From Platanthera guangdongensis (Eukaryota > Streptophyta > Magnoliopsida > Asparagales > Orchidaceae): DNA of 64,000 nucleotides. A program made the position numbers and the translations under genes. Positions 45,562 to 56,497 of this stretch are shown one piece after another. How positions within the stretch are numbered: the stretch's first letter is position 1; every line of letters begins with the position of its first letter. Location of the stretch: positions 162,709,826 to 162,773,825 of the forward strand of contig CM077162.1 in NCBI GenBank assembly GCA_039583875.1, read 5' to 3'. The notes beneath the pieces were generated by a model. That model did not search any database, had not been told where the DNA came from, and was given only the letters and a program-made list of their open reading frames with translations.

Positions 45562-47318
45562 TCAAACGGTACCTGAGTGGAATAACTTCGGGTACTCCTC
45601 AAGCATGGTCTGCTCTCGTTCCCACGAAAGCTTCTCCCGACCGCAGTTGTCCCAACGGACCTTGACCATCCTGATCACTTTGTTGTGTAGCCGCTTGACT
45701 TCCGAGTCCTCAATATGTACGGGCTTGACCTTCGTCGCCAACCCATTATCCACCGGCACTTGATCCACCGCGATCACATGCGAAGGCTCTTGCACTGCCT
45801 TCCATAGCACCGATATATGGAATACATCGTGTAGACCACTAAGCTCCACTAATAGCCTCAATCGATAAGCTGCTTCACCAATCCGCTCCAGAACCTCAAA
45901 TGGTCCAAGATACCTCGGGCTTAGCTTCTTCAAGCGCCGCACCCGCGAGACACCCTTGAATGGCTGAATCTTCAAGTACACCCAATCGCCAATAGTGAAC
46001 TCCACATTCCTATGATTGGAATTATAGTACTTAGCCTGGCGGTCCTGAGTGGTTAGCAACCTCACTCGAATCGTTCGAACCAATGACGTAGTATCTTCCA
46101 CCTCTTGGCGCTTGTACAACTTTGACTCACCTGTTTCCGACCAAGACAACGACATGCGACCTTTTCTACCATAAAGGGCCTCAAAGGGCGCCATTTGTAT
46201 CCTCTCCTTGTAGCTATTGTTGTACGCGAACTCCACCAAGTATAGATGATCTTCCCACCGCTTCCCGAAGTCCAGGACACACATGTGAAGAATGTCTTTC
46301 ATTGTCCTATTGACCCTCTCGGTCTGCCCATCCATCTGCGGATGAAAGTCTGTGCTGAAACTCAGCTTTGTTCCCAACATCTGCTGCACTAGCCTCCAAT
46401 CATTGGACGTGAACCTCCCATCTCGGTCACTCACGATGCTGCAGGGCACACCGTGAAGCCGTACTATGTTATCCACATATAACTTTGCCAGTTTCTCCAC
46501 GGAATCATCCTTCCTATGCGGAATGAAGTGTGACACTTTCGTTAGATGATCTACGACCACCCAAATGGCGTCGTTCCCCTTCTGCGACCTTGGCAACCCG
46601 TGCACAAAGTACATAGTAATGTCGTCGAACTTCCACTCCGGAATATGCAAGGACTTCAAGAATCCTCCTGGCTTTTGGCACTCCGCCTTCACAAAGGCGC
46701 ATGTTTGACACTTCGCCACGTACAGTGCCACATCCTTCTTCAGTCCTGGCCACCAGAACAATTTCTTCACATCGTGATACATCTTCGTGCTCCCCGGGTG
46801 AATCGTGTACTTGGTATGATGCGCCTCGTACAAGAATTCCACCCGCAAAGTGCCCACATTTGGGACGCACAGATGACCGTCTTTCCAAAGTAATCAATCC
46901 ACAACCTCATATTGGGAATTTGACCCATCCAATGCCTCTATCATGAGCTACTTCATGCCGCTATCCACATCCAAAGCCTGCCGAATCCGATCAGCCAGGT
47001 CATACTGAACTTCCGTCCAGTTCAATAGCACTTCAGCACTCGACTACTTGTCTACACAAGAGATATCCAACGCCTCTAACTCCCGAACCAAGCGATTGTC
47101 ATGGATCGACAACCAATTGGCTTGAGCTGGGGCCCTGCAACTCAACGCGTCCGCAACCGCATTGCCTTTCCCATGCACATAATGGATCTTGAACGTGTAG
47201 TCCCCTAGGAACTCCATCCATCTCCTCTGTCACATATTTAGATCTTTCTGATCCAATAAGTATTTCAGGCTCTTATGGTCGGTATAGATATCTACCTTCA
47301 CCCCGTACAAGTAGTGTC
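45562..47318 (-). pseudogene. pol: G2 pol: RNase H end and integrase with chromodomain
   Basis: On the minus strand from 47318: RNase H ([20 protein letters not shown], then the [16 protein letters not shown] block) with a CGA-to-TGA stop near 47230 and others near 47044, 46950 and 46897. Integrase is then intact for 432 codons (46857-45562): HHCC finger ending CQTC, D in VVVDHLTK, D in SDRDGRF, E in DGQTERVNR, a GPF-like PRYLGPFEVLERIG, and a C-terminal chromodomain-like block VKVRWDNCGREKLSWEREQTMLEEYPKLF read in parts. The chromodomain marks it as a chromovirus, which may be guided to modified histones. RT is cut by C2. Confidence 0.9.
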
Positions 47319-48988
47319 TGTTGAAATTTGTGAAGTGGAAGTGGTTGACGGGACAGGCCGGGCAGCCTGGGCGGACAGTGTTGGTGGACTATGTGGACTG
47401 GGCGGACTGCTGTGTGCGGCCTGGTGGAAAGTCTAGTGGAAGCCGGCTGTTCTTCTGAGCAGGTTGTACGGGTGAAGTCCGCGGACTATGCGGCCTGTTA
47501 TCTGCGGATAGGGCATTGGCTGTTTTGGTTTAGCCAAGGAGTGGCCTGAGCGGATAGCGGCTTGCGGACTGGTGCATTGCTCAGTGGCCGTGGTGCAAGC
47601 TTGTGCTTACCGGTGGTTTGGCTCATGTCCACGGGAAGCTTGCGGACTGGCGTGTCCGCGTTTGGGCTATTGCGGACTGGGCTTAGAGCTTGGCTGAGGC
47701 CTTGTCAAGCACTGGTGTTACAGCAGGTGCTTGCTGTGGAGGTCATTGGCAGACTGGTGTGTGGAGTCTGGGAGATGGCTGCTGCGTTGGGCAGGTGTGC
47801 GAGTAGCTTGCGGACTGCTGGCGGTCTATGTGATAGGGTGTTTGGCGGATGGGAGTTTATGTCCGCCATGCTCGCATTGGCCTTTGATGGTTTTGGACTT
47901 GGTCACACTGTGCCAAGACCATGGTGTCCGCAGTATCCTCCAAGTCCGCCGTTGACCGGGGGGACTGTTGCTATCTGCCTTTGGTCGTTGTCTTGTGGCG
48001 GATTGAGGCTTGAGTCTTGCGGACTGCCTCGGGTTTGTGTGGATAGCCATTGAAGGGGGTTGCTGTCCTGCAGTGGTTGGAGGCTTTGCGGGCTGATGCC
48101 TTTTCCGCATAGCTTAGGCGGACTGATGAGGGTTCGCCAAAGTTGCCTTGCTCCTGGCGGGTTTATTCTTTGGTATCCTGCTAAGTCCTTGTGGACTCGG
48201 CGGACGGTGTTTTGCTATTGCGCGGGCTGGGGCGGTGTCTCTATATCTAGGGCAGTGACCACACTCCTCACCTCGCCTATAAATAGGACCCCCCTGGCAG
48301 GTCTACAAGAACTGAGTGAACAGTAAGTTGGGTTCGGCGAGGTGCTGCGGTCTCAGTTTTTCTGTCCGCGCGGATTGATTCAGAGTTAATTGTGTGCTGT
48401 GTGCAGGTCGCGCGGGTAGCTTCAAGGAGCCAGGAGTTTGGCTGTGACTTCGATCAAGTACTTGGAAGTTGTGCGGTCTCTGCGGATTCAGCAGGAGGTC
48501 GCTCTACGGCTTGTCAGCTCTGTTTCAACTTTGCCAGCTTCAATAACCTATCCGCTGGTCTCAGGCGGGTGGGCAGTTGTTCCTCAGTACATTAGTAGGA
48601 GGTGAATAACGGTGTGTCCGCATGGCCTCGCGGCTTCGGCGGACTCCGTGGCTATTCGGCGGATTGTAGTTTAAGTTCGGGCGATCTCAGCGGACTCGGC
48701 GACCTCGGCGACCTCGGCGGTCTCGGCGGACTCCGGTGCTGTCCGCCCGGCTTATTTTTTGGTGCTTTCTATTGTCAGCTGTTTATACTAGCGAAATCAT
48801 GTCGCGCTACGTATACCTCGCATTATAAAGAAGTGTAATGAATATAAGATCTGCTTGTTCTTCCATGTGCTTGGTGTGTTGAGCCTGCTCCCTGGGTTTC
48901 CGCTGGTTCAAGGTGTGAACTGGGTAGTTCCGAAGATATTAATGTGGCATTTGGGCTATCTTGCTGACCACCTTGAGAAAATTTAACA
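47319..48988 (+). repeat. C2 5' LTR, 1.67 kb, with GCGGACT/AGTCCGC motifs
   Basis: TGTTGAAATT to TTTAACA. Dozens of GCGGACT, GGCGGAC and AGTCCGC copies occur, including the perfect palindrome AGTCCGCGGACT near 47477-47488. TATAAATA at 48278-48285 is followed by a GGACCCCCC stretch. ORFs across the LTR are not credible genes. Confidence 0.92.
48278..48285 (+). promoter_or_regulatory. TATA box of the C2 5' LTR
   Basis: CCTATAAATAGGACC, about 700 bases upstream of the primer site; the 3' LTR copy is at 54155-54162. Confidence 0.8.
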
Positions 48989-49006
48989 TGGTATCAGAGG
49001 GAGGTT
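48989..49006 (+). other. C2 primer-binding site (initiator tRNA-Met)
   Basis: TGGTATCAGAGGGAGGTT directly after the LTR, two mismatches to the intact form in S4. Confidence 0.88.
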
Positions 49007-49113
49007 CAGTTGCTTGAGCGGTCTGCAACCAGTGTTGTGCTTTGTGTTTGAGTGGTGATCAACCTGTGTTGTTGCTCGGAGCTTCTGAAAGGCTTATCCA
49101 AGCAGGTGTTGCA

Positions 49114-52100
49114 ATGGAAGGGAGCTTTACAAGGGGTCTTGGCATTGAACTCTTAACGCCGACTAACTTCAAGAAGTGGAAGTCGTGCATGAAGAGTTAT
49201 CTTCTTGGCGAGGAGCTGTGGGAAGTCGTCGGTGCTGACGACAGACAGGAAGTGACTGTTGCGTTCGGTACTAATGAGCAGGTTAGGCTCTGGAGGAAAA
49301 CAAATGGTAAGGCAGAGTTTATCCTCAAGAGGGCCGTGTCTCCGGAATGGTTTGATCACATCATTGGATGTGAGTCGGCTGCTGATATTTGGACAACAAT
49401 TGATGAGTTGTTCAATAGGAAGAATGTGGCGCGGCTTCAATTTCTGGAGAATGAGTTGGCCAGGGCAACTCAGGGAGACCTTTCCATCTCAAAGTACTTC
49501 TTAAAGATGAAGAGCTTGTGTGCTGAGCTGTCAGCACTGGATCCTGATGAGCCTATCTCTGAGGCTAAGATGAAAAGGCACATTATCCGCGGCTTGCGGA
49601 AGGAGTATGTGGCCTCTGTGACATCTGTTCAAGGGTGGGCTACTCAGCCATCTTTGCTGGAGCTGGAGAATCTGCTTGCATCGCAGGAGAGCTTGGCAAG
49701 GCAGATGGCTGGAGTTAATCTTAATCAGGAAGGCAGAGAAGCTCTCTTCTCAGGCAAGAATAAAGGATGGGAAGGGAAGAAAAAGAAGAAGGTGCAGGTC
49801 GCTGGTGAGAAGGAGACTTCAACTTCATATCAGCTGGAGAGGAGCAATGCTCCTAAGGACTGGAAGAAGAATTTGAAGTGCTATCGGTGTTATCAGTGAG
49901 GGAACTTCAAGCCGGACTACAAGGTCAAACTGCAGCCTGGGCATGCTGCGGGAAAGGAGGAAGCTTGCTCTAGAAGTGAAGAAGCAAAATGGGGCGGAGC
50001 TTTCATGACGGGCACTTGTGTCCGTGCCTTGTCTGCTGAGGACTTCAACGACGAGTGGATCGTGGACTCCGGGTGTGGTCATCACCTCACTGGAGACAAG
50101 TCGAAGTTCACCTCCATGCAAGCCTACTCAGGTAATGAAGCTATTATCACTACTGATAATACTGTTTATGTAGTAGAGAAAGAGCGGGATGTGTCTTTGG
50201 GCAGTGATCAGGGGACACTCACGTTAAGGAGTGTGTATCACGTACCGGGCATGAAGAAAAACCTCTTCTCGATGACCAATGTGGTGGACGCTGGGTATCA
50301 CATTCTGTTTGGGCCAACAGACATGAGGTTCCTTCGCAACGTATCAGCAGTGAAGGCTGATGTTGCTCATGTTGGAAGGAGGGTGAAGAACTTGTTTGTT
50401 CTTGCCACCAATTCTTATGTTGATCGTATGAGGGCCAATGATAGCGCTGCTATCTGGCATGAGAGGCTGGGGCATGTAGGCATGGACAAGCTGAAGGCGA
50501 TGGCTAGTAGAAGTTTTGTGAATAAGTTGCCTAAGTTGTCCTCCTTTGGTGACGGGCATGTTTGCGCGGGCTGTCAATACGGTAAGACACATCGCCTTCC
50601 GTTTGATAAATCACAAACAAGGAGCAAGCTACCATTGGAGTGCATTCATGGCGACTTGATGGGACCGACGGTTACTGTCTGCCTTGGTGGAAGCAGATAC
50701 ATGCTTGTCTTGATTGATGAATACTCAAGATATACTTGGGTGTACTTCTTAAAGGAGAAGTTAGAAGCCTTCCGTTTGTTTGTGGAGTTTAAGGAGTTGG
50801 TAGAAGGCAGGCTTATCTTGCGGATTAAGAAGCTTAGAATTGATAACATGGGTGAGTTTGTTTCCTCAGTGTTTTCTAACTTCTGCAGGAATCACGGGAT
50901 CCAACGGGAGCTTACTTGTGCTCACACTCCACAACAAAATGGGGTAGCGGAGCGGAAGATCCGTCATCTAACGGAGACCTGCAAATGCTGGCTTCATGTG
51001 AAAGATATCCCAAGGTCCTTTTGGGCGGAGGGGATGTCCTGTGTTGCTTATGTCAACAACAGGATGCCACTCAGCCCTATCAACATGAAGACTCCTTTGA
51101 GCTGTTGTTGAAGGAGAAGCCGAGCGTGGGACACCTTCAGGTGTTCGGTTCAACTTGTTACGTGCATGTCCCGGATGCTTCACGGACTAAGCTGGATGCG
51201 AAGGCAAGGAAGCTTGTCTTTGTTGGCTATGATGAGCGGAAGAAGGGATGGAAATGCATGGACCCTGTGACGAAGAAGTTTGTGGTGTCAAGAGATGTTG
51301 TCTTTGACGAGCTGACGTCATATGGAGGTGGCTCGATTGAGCTAACCGGAAGTAGCAAAGTTGATGAAGCACCAATGGTAGCTGCTGAAGGCTTGGAAGA
51401 GGAGCTTGCTGTTTCACCAGCAGCTCCTGTTGCTTCTAACTCTGAGGCTGAGCCTTCTGGCTTAGGAAGCAAGGGGAGCACTACTCAATGCTTTCCCCAA
51501 GTAGGAGTTGAGCCCGAAGAAGAAACGGAAGCAGCGAGCAAGGAGCCGACCCTTCAGAGATCGAAGAGGGTTGTTAAGCCACCAGCTCGGTACTATGATG
51601 GGAATGTAGTGAGCTTTGTCTCCTGCTTCTTTGCAGGTCCTCTGGATGAGCGAGAGCCTGCAACCTTCAACGAGTCCACTGGAGTGAAGGAGTGGGAAGG
51701 TTCCATGAAAGAAGAGATTGATGCTCTGAAGAAGAATGAAACCTGGGACCTTGTGCCCAAGGTTGATGACATTACTCCGGTTACTTGCAAGTGGGTGTAT
51801 AAGTTGAAGAAGAAGGTTGATGGGAGCATTGATAGGTTCAAAGCTCGCCTGGTCGCTAGAGGATTCTCACAGCAGTATGGAGAAGACTACGAGGAGACAT
51901 TTAGTCCGGTTGCAAAGATGACTTCAGTTAGAGTGGTGATCGCCTTGGCTGCTAGCAAGGGATGGAGGTTGTGGCAACTAGATGTGAAGAATGCATTTCT
52001 TTACGGAGAGATTGACAAGGACATCTTCATGGATCAGCCGCTCGGTTTCATTTCTGAAGATCATCCGGACTGTGTCTGCAAACTCAGGAAGGCTCTCTAT

Positions 52101-53210
52101 GGGTTGAAGCAAGCTTCTAGAGCGTGGTATGGGAAGATTGCAGAGTACTTGCAATTCTGTGGATTCCTTGCTTCCAACTCGGATTCAAGCTTGTTCGTCA
52201 AGAAGAAGGGGGAGCTACAAGTCTTGGTCCTGCTGTATGTGGATGACATGATCATCACAAGGAATTCGGAGGGGGAAGTAGCAAGGCTCAGGGCTGAGCT
52301 TGCTATTCGCTTCGAGATGAAAGACTTGGGAGAGCTTCATCACTTTCTCGGTCTTGAGGTGGAGAGGAAGGAGTGCGGGATTCTCATTTGCCAGAAAGGG
52401 TATGCAGATCGCATTGTGAAGCGGTTCGGTATGGGCGAAGGGAAGAAGTGCTCTACTCCACTAGAATATGGGCTGAAGCTTCGACGAGATGAGGGAAGGA
52501 TTCTTCCTGATCCCTTGGTGTTCAGGGCTCTTGTTGGGAGCTTGATTTACCTGATGATTACAAGGCCGGACATTGCTTATGCTGTTGGCCGAGTAAGTCG
52601 GTTTATGACTGAACCAAGGAAATCTCATCTAGTGGCAGCGAAGGTTATACTGAAGTATGTCAAGGTGACTTCTAACATGGGACTCCTCTATGGAAGGGAC
52701 TCGGAGTTTGCGTTGCTTGGGTACACGGATGCTGACTATGGCGGTGATTCAGATGATCAGAGGTCTACTTCAGGTTATGTGTTCACTTGCGGTTCAGCTA
52801 GCATCTCATGGTGTAGCAAGAAGCAGGACTTGGTGTCCATCTCAACTATGGAGGCAGAGTACAAGGCTTCAGACTTGGCTGCTCGGGAAGACATCTGGTT
52901 GAGGAGGCTTATAGAGGATGTTCATGAAGAAGTGCAAGGGCCAACTTTACTCTGTGGTGACAATGAGAGTGCTCTCAAGTTGGTTAACAATCCAGTGTGT
53001 CACGCTAGGACCAAGAAAATAGAGATTGATCACCATTTCATCAGGGAGAAGGTGTTGGAGGGGTCTCTGCTGGTCGGGCATGTTCGGAGTGAAGATAATC
53101 TTGCTGACATCTTCACGAAGCCACTGTCGAAGGGGCCCTTTGTGCGCTTGCGCAGCTTGCTGGGCTTGGTCACCACTTCCCACTTCAAGGGGGAGTGTAG
53201 AAATTTGTGA
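49114..53210 (+). pseudogene. gag-pol: C2 gag-pol polyprotein, one stop and one frameshift
   Basis: ATG at 49114 (MEGSFTRG) is preferred over the upstream open frame because capsid homology starts there. Gag: NFKKWKSCMKSYLLGEELWEVV and the FLENELARATQGDLSISKYF block. The CCHC knuckle near 49880-49925 is destroyed: TGG became TGA (49897-49899), and later H and C positions are N and Y. Protease DSG at 50065-50073. Integrase: [36 protein letters not shown] one-base loss near 51097 shifts the frame. RT has QLDVKNAFLYGEI and YVDD at 52236-52247. RNase H has YTDADYGGD and LCGDNESALKL. The rest is well preserved. Confidence 0.94.
53187..53195 (+). other. C2 polypurine tract
   Basis: CAAGGGGGAGTG directly before the LTR start at 53196, overlapping the end of pol. 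Confidence 0.85.
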
Positions 53211-54379
53211 AGTGGAAGTGGTTGACGGGACAGGCCGGGCGGCCTGGGCGGACAGCATTGGCGGACTAGGCGGACTGGGCGGACTGTTGTGTGCGGCCTG
53301 GTGGAAAGTCTAGTGGAAGCCGACTGTTCTTCTGAGCAGGTTATACGGGTGAAGTCCGCGGACTATGCGGCCTGTTATCTGCGGATAGGGCATTGGTTGT
53401 TTTGGTTTAGCCAAGGAGCGGCCTGAGCGGATAACGACTTACGGACTGGTGCATTGCTCAGTGGCCATGGTGCAATCTTGTGCTTACCGGCGGTTTGGCT
53501 CATTTCTACGGGAAGCTTGCGGAATGGCATGTCCGCGGTTGGGCTGTTGTGGACTCGGCTTAGAGCTTGGCTGAGTCCTTATCGAGCTCTAGTGTTACAG
53601 CAGGTGCTTGTTGTGGAGGTCATTGGCGGACTAGTGTGTGGAGTCCGGGAGATGGCTGCTGCGTTGGGCAGGTGTGCGAGTAGCTTGAGGACTGCTAGCG
53701 GTCTGTGTGCTATGGTGTTTGGCGGATGAGAGTTTATGTCCACCATGCTTGCATTGGCCTTTGATGGTTTTGGACTTGGTCACACTGTGCCAAGACCATG
53801 GTGTCCGCAGTATCCGCCAAGTCCGCTGTTGACTGGGCGGACTGTTACTATCTGCCTTTGGTCCTGGACTTGTGGCAGATTGAGGCTTGAGTCTTGCGGA
53901 CTGCCTCTGGTTTGTACGGATAGCCATTGAAGGGGGTTGCTGTCCTGCAGTGGTTGGAGGCTTTGCGGGCTGATTCCTTGTCCGCATAGCTTAGGCAGAC
54001 TGATGAGGGTTCGCCAAAGTTGCCTTGCTCCTGGCGGGTTTATTCCTTGATATCCGGCTAAGTCCTTGCGGACTCGGCGGACGGTGTTTTGCTATCGCGC
54101 GGGCTGGGGCAGTGTCTCTATCTCTAGGGCGGTGACCACACTCCTCACCTCGCCTATAAATAGGACCCCCCTGGCAGGTCTACAGGAACTGAGTGAATAG
54201 TAAGTTGGGTTCGGCGAGGTGCTGCGTTCTCAGTTTTTCTTTCCACGCGGATTGATTCAGAGTTAACTGTGTGCTATGTGCAGGTCGCACGGGTAGCTTC
54301 AAGGAGCCAGGAGTTTGGCTGTGACTTCAGTCAAGTACTTGGAAGTTGTGCAGTCTCTGCGGATTCAGCAGGAGGCCGC
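53196..54379 (+). repeat. C2 3' LTR, truncated by S4
   Basis: TGTAGAAATT onward matches the 5' LTR up to GGAGGCCGC (54379), where S4 begins; about 490 bases of LTR are displaced beyond the window. A TATA box is at 54155-54162. Confidence 0.93.
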
Positions 54380-54522
54380 TGTTGGGTACATTGGTCAAAT
54401 GTACCTGATTTGAAGAAGCCTCATCTAACTCAATGATATGCATCATAGTGTATTTGATGTTTGTTTGAGTTACTTGTGCAGGTTAGGAATACACTGGACT
54501 GAAGCTAAAAATTCTAAGTCCA

Positions 54523-55455
54523 TGTGTCGACACCCAGAGGGAAAGTGTCGACACTTGAGAAAGCTTGTGTCGACACCCAAACAAGCAGTGTCGACACTTG
54601 GAGTCATTGTGTCGACACCTGGGAAGAAGAGTCGACACCAGTCAGAAAGTGTCGACACTTGGAGCTGTGTCGACACTTAGTGTAGAAGAATGCAGAAAAG
54701 CTGTGTCGACACTTAGCAGAAGTGTCGACACCTAGAAGAGCTGAGTCAACACCAGAAAGTGTCGACACTTGAAGTAAGTGTCGACACTCAGCAAAAGTCT
54801 GCAGAATCTAATTACAAGTGTCGACACTCAACACAATGTGTCGACACTATGCAGAAGAGTCAGCACTTGAAGTAAGTGTCGACACCCAGCACAATGTGTC
54901 GACACTTAGCTAAAGACTCAGTATTTGAAGAATGTGTCGACACTCAGCACAATGTGTCGACACACAACCAGAAGAGTCAACACTTGAAGAAAGTGTCGAC
55001 ACTCAGCACAATGTGTCGACACTTAGTTGAAGACTCTACACTTGAAGAAAGTGTCGACACAAGGAGCTGTGTCGACACTTAGCAAAGAACAGAAAAGTTA
55101 CAAAATATTCTAAGTACAAGTGTCGACACTAAAGGAATGTGTCGACACTCAGCTGAAGAAACAAGATTGAAGACTTGTGTCGACACCAAGAAGCAGTGTC
55201 GACACTTGACAGTTTCTACACATGAAGATATGTCGACACAAAGGAGATGTGTCGACACTTAGAAGAATACAGTTAAAGAATGAAGAACAAGTACTTGTGT
55301 CGACACTCAATTTCAGTGTCGACACATGCAGAAGTATCTGTGTCGAGACATACAAGGAATTGTGTCGACACCTTGTAGACTTGTGTCGACACTTACACTA
55401 CTTGTGTCGACACTTAGTCTATAAGTGTCGACACTTAAGAACAGAAAGTCTCGAC
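54523..55455 (+). repeat. GTGTCGACAC array in the S4 LTR
   Basis: By my count 34 copies of the GTCGAC core in about 930 bases, most in the full 10-base palindrome GTGTCGACAC, usually followed by TT, TC or CC. Gaps are about 10-45 bases. A few variants (GTGTCGAGAC, GTCTCGACAC, GAGTCAACAC) show decay. Confidence 0.95.
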
Positions 55456-55590
55456 ACTATCTGACAGTTAGAGAATTTCAAGAAGTGACTGGTTGACATG
55501 ACAGCTGCCGATCCAGCCGGTCTACATCAACTGTCAGAGAAGTCAGAAGTCTGTTATGAACCGGACCAGCCGGTTACCATGAAGGAAGCC

Positions 55591-55598
55591 TATAAATA
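55591..55598 (+). promoter_or_regulatory. TATA box of the S4 LTR
   Basis: CCTATAAATAGGCCCCC about 135 bases after the palindrome array, a strong plant core promoter match. Confidence 0.8.
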
Positions 55599-56453
55599 GG
55601 CCCCCATAGTTTACAGAAAAACATATAGAAGGTTGTTCATTATCATTACATGTTGTGAGAATAACTGAAGTGGTTGATCAGATTAAATCAAGAAGTGATA
55701 CACTGAGGATCAACACAAGAAGATCAGGCAGTCCAACTGCAGATCTAAGAAGTTGGAGAGAGAGAGCTCCATCCAAGAATTCAGTCTTTGGAACTAAGGC
55801 TGAGAAGAAGAATTCAGAGTCATCTGGATTTCAAGAAGCAGAAGATTCAGACTAATTCAGTTCTACTCAAGAAGCTTTGAAGAAAGCTAAGTCAGTTTGG
55901 ATCAAGCTGAGTTCTTCCAAGAACTCTTCAAGAAACTCTCAACTCCTCTCATCTTTTCTGAGTTGTAGAGTTAGCAATTTTATTTCAATTACATCTTGTA
56001 AGATCCATTGGATCTGAGTGATTGTAAGCCTATTTTATAAAGGCTGAAGGTAGGGCTTGTTGCCTGAGTGTAGGAGTTAAAGAACTCTGAGTGTAGGCCT
56101 TAATTGGCTGAGTGTAGGCCTGGGTGGCTGAGTGTAGGCCTTTTGGCTGAGTGTAAGGCTTTGGGCCTGAGGTAGGAACCTAGTTTGGTTCTGAGTTAGT
56201 GAAGAAGTTTGGCCGAATCTAGTACACTGCTAGATAGGCGAAGGGGGAAAGTGGATGTACCCAAAGATTGGGGAACCACTATAAATCAGTGTATCTTCTG
56301 TGCTGTGCTGTGAAATTACTGTGTTTATGCTGTAATTGCTGTTAGCTGTAGAATTCTGTGAAATAGCTGTTATGCTGCCAAACAAAACTTAAAAAGGATT
56401 AGGTCACCTATTCACCCCCCCCCTCTAGGTGTTTAGGTACCATATCTTTCAAG

Positions 56454-56471
56454 TGGTATCAGAGCCAGGTT
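56454..56471 (+). other. S4 primer-binding site (initiator tRNA-Met)
   Basis: TGGTATCAGAGCCAGGTT, a full 18-base match to the initiator tRNA-Met 3' end complement, two bases after the LTR. Confidence 0.93.
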
Positions 56472-56497
56472 ACTCAAAATCAGGACTAACTGTCTGA

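Larger units (their letters stand above)
31288..47318 (-). mobile_element. G2: Tekay-type chromovirus, minus strand, interrupted by S3 and cut by C2
   Basis: The element body in this window is 31288-33295 plus 45424-47318 (sequence between is S3). It consists of a 3' LTR with TGTAA...TTACA ends, a polypurine tract, integrase with chromodomain, and the RNase H end of RT. It is inserted in S2 pol and is itself split by S3 (in its LTR) and C2 (in RNase H). Its 5' half and 5' LTR are off to the right. Confidence 0.9.
47319..54379 (+). mobile_element. C2: Ty1/copia element, non-Sirevirus, 3' LTR cut by S4
   Basis: 5' LTR, initiator-Met primer site, one gag-pol frame, polypurine tract and most of a 3' LTR. 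There is no third ORF. It is inserted in the G2 RNase H region after GTGTC (47314-47318). The two LTRs differ at about 16 of the first 270 bases, nearly all transitions, so it is older than S3. I could not place it firmly in a copia lineage. Confidence 0.92.
54380..56451 (+). repeat. S4 5' LTR, 2.07 kb
   Basis: TGTTGGGTAC to ATCTTTCA. The front 1.1 kb is the GTGTCGACAC array. A TATA box follows, then repeated GGCTGAGTGTAGGCCT units at about 56105-56155. Confidence 0.93.

Noticed and set aside
47562..48838. Plus- and minus-strand ORFs of 60-163 codons
   Set aside because: They fall in the C2 5' LTR, where GCGGACT repeats keep frames open; the 3' LTR copies are not conserved as proteins.
54523..55455. 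CRISPR-like array of GTGTCGACAC with short spacers
   Set aside because: Unit is only 10 bases, gaps are irregular and AT-rich, it lies inside a plant retrotransposon LTR, and there are no cas genes.
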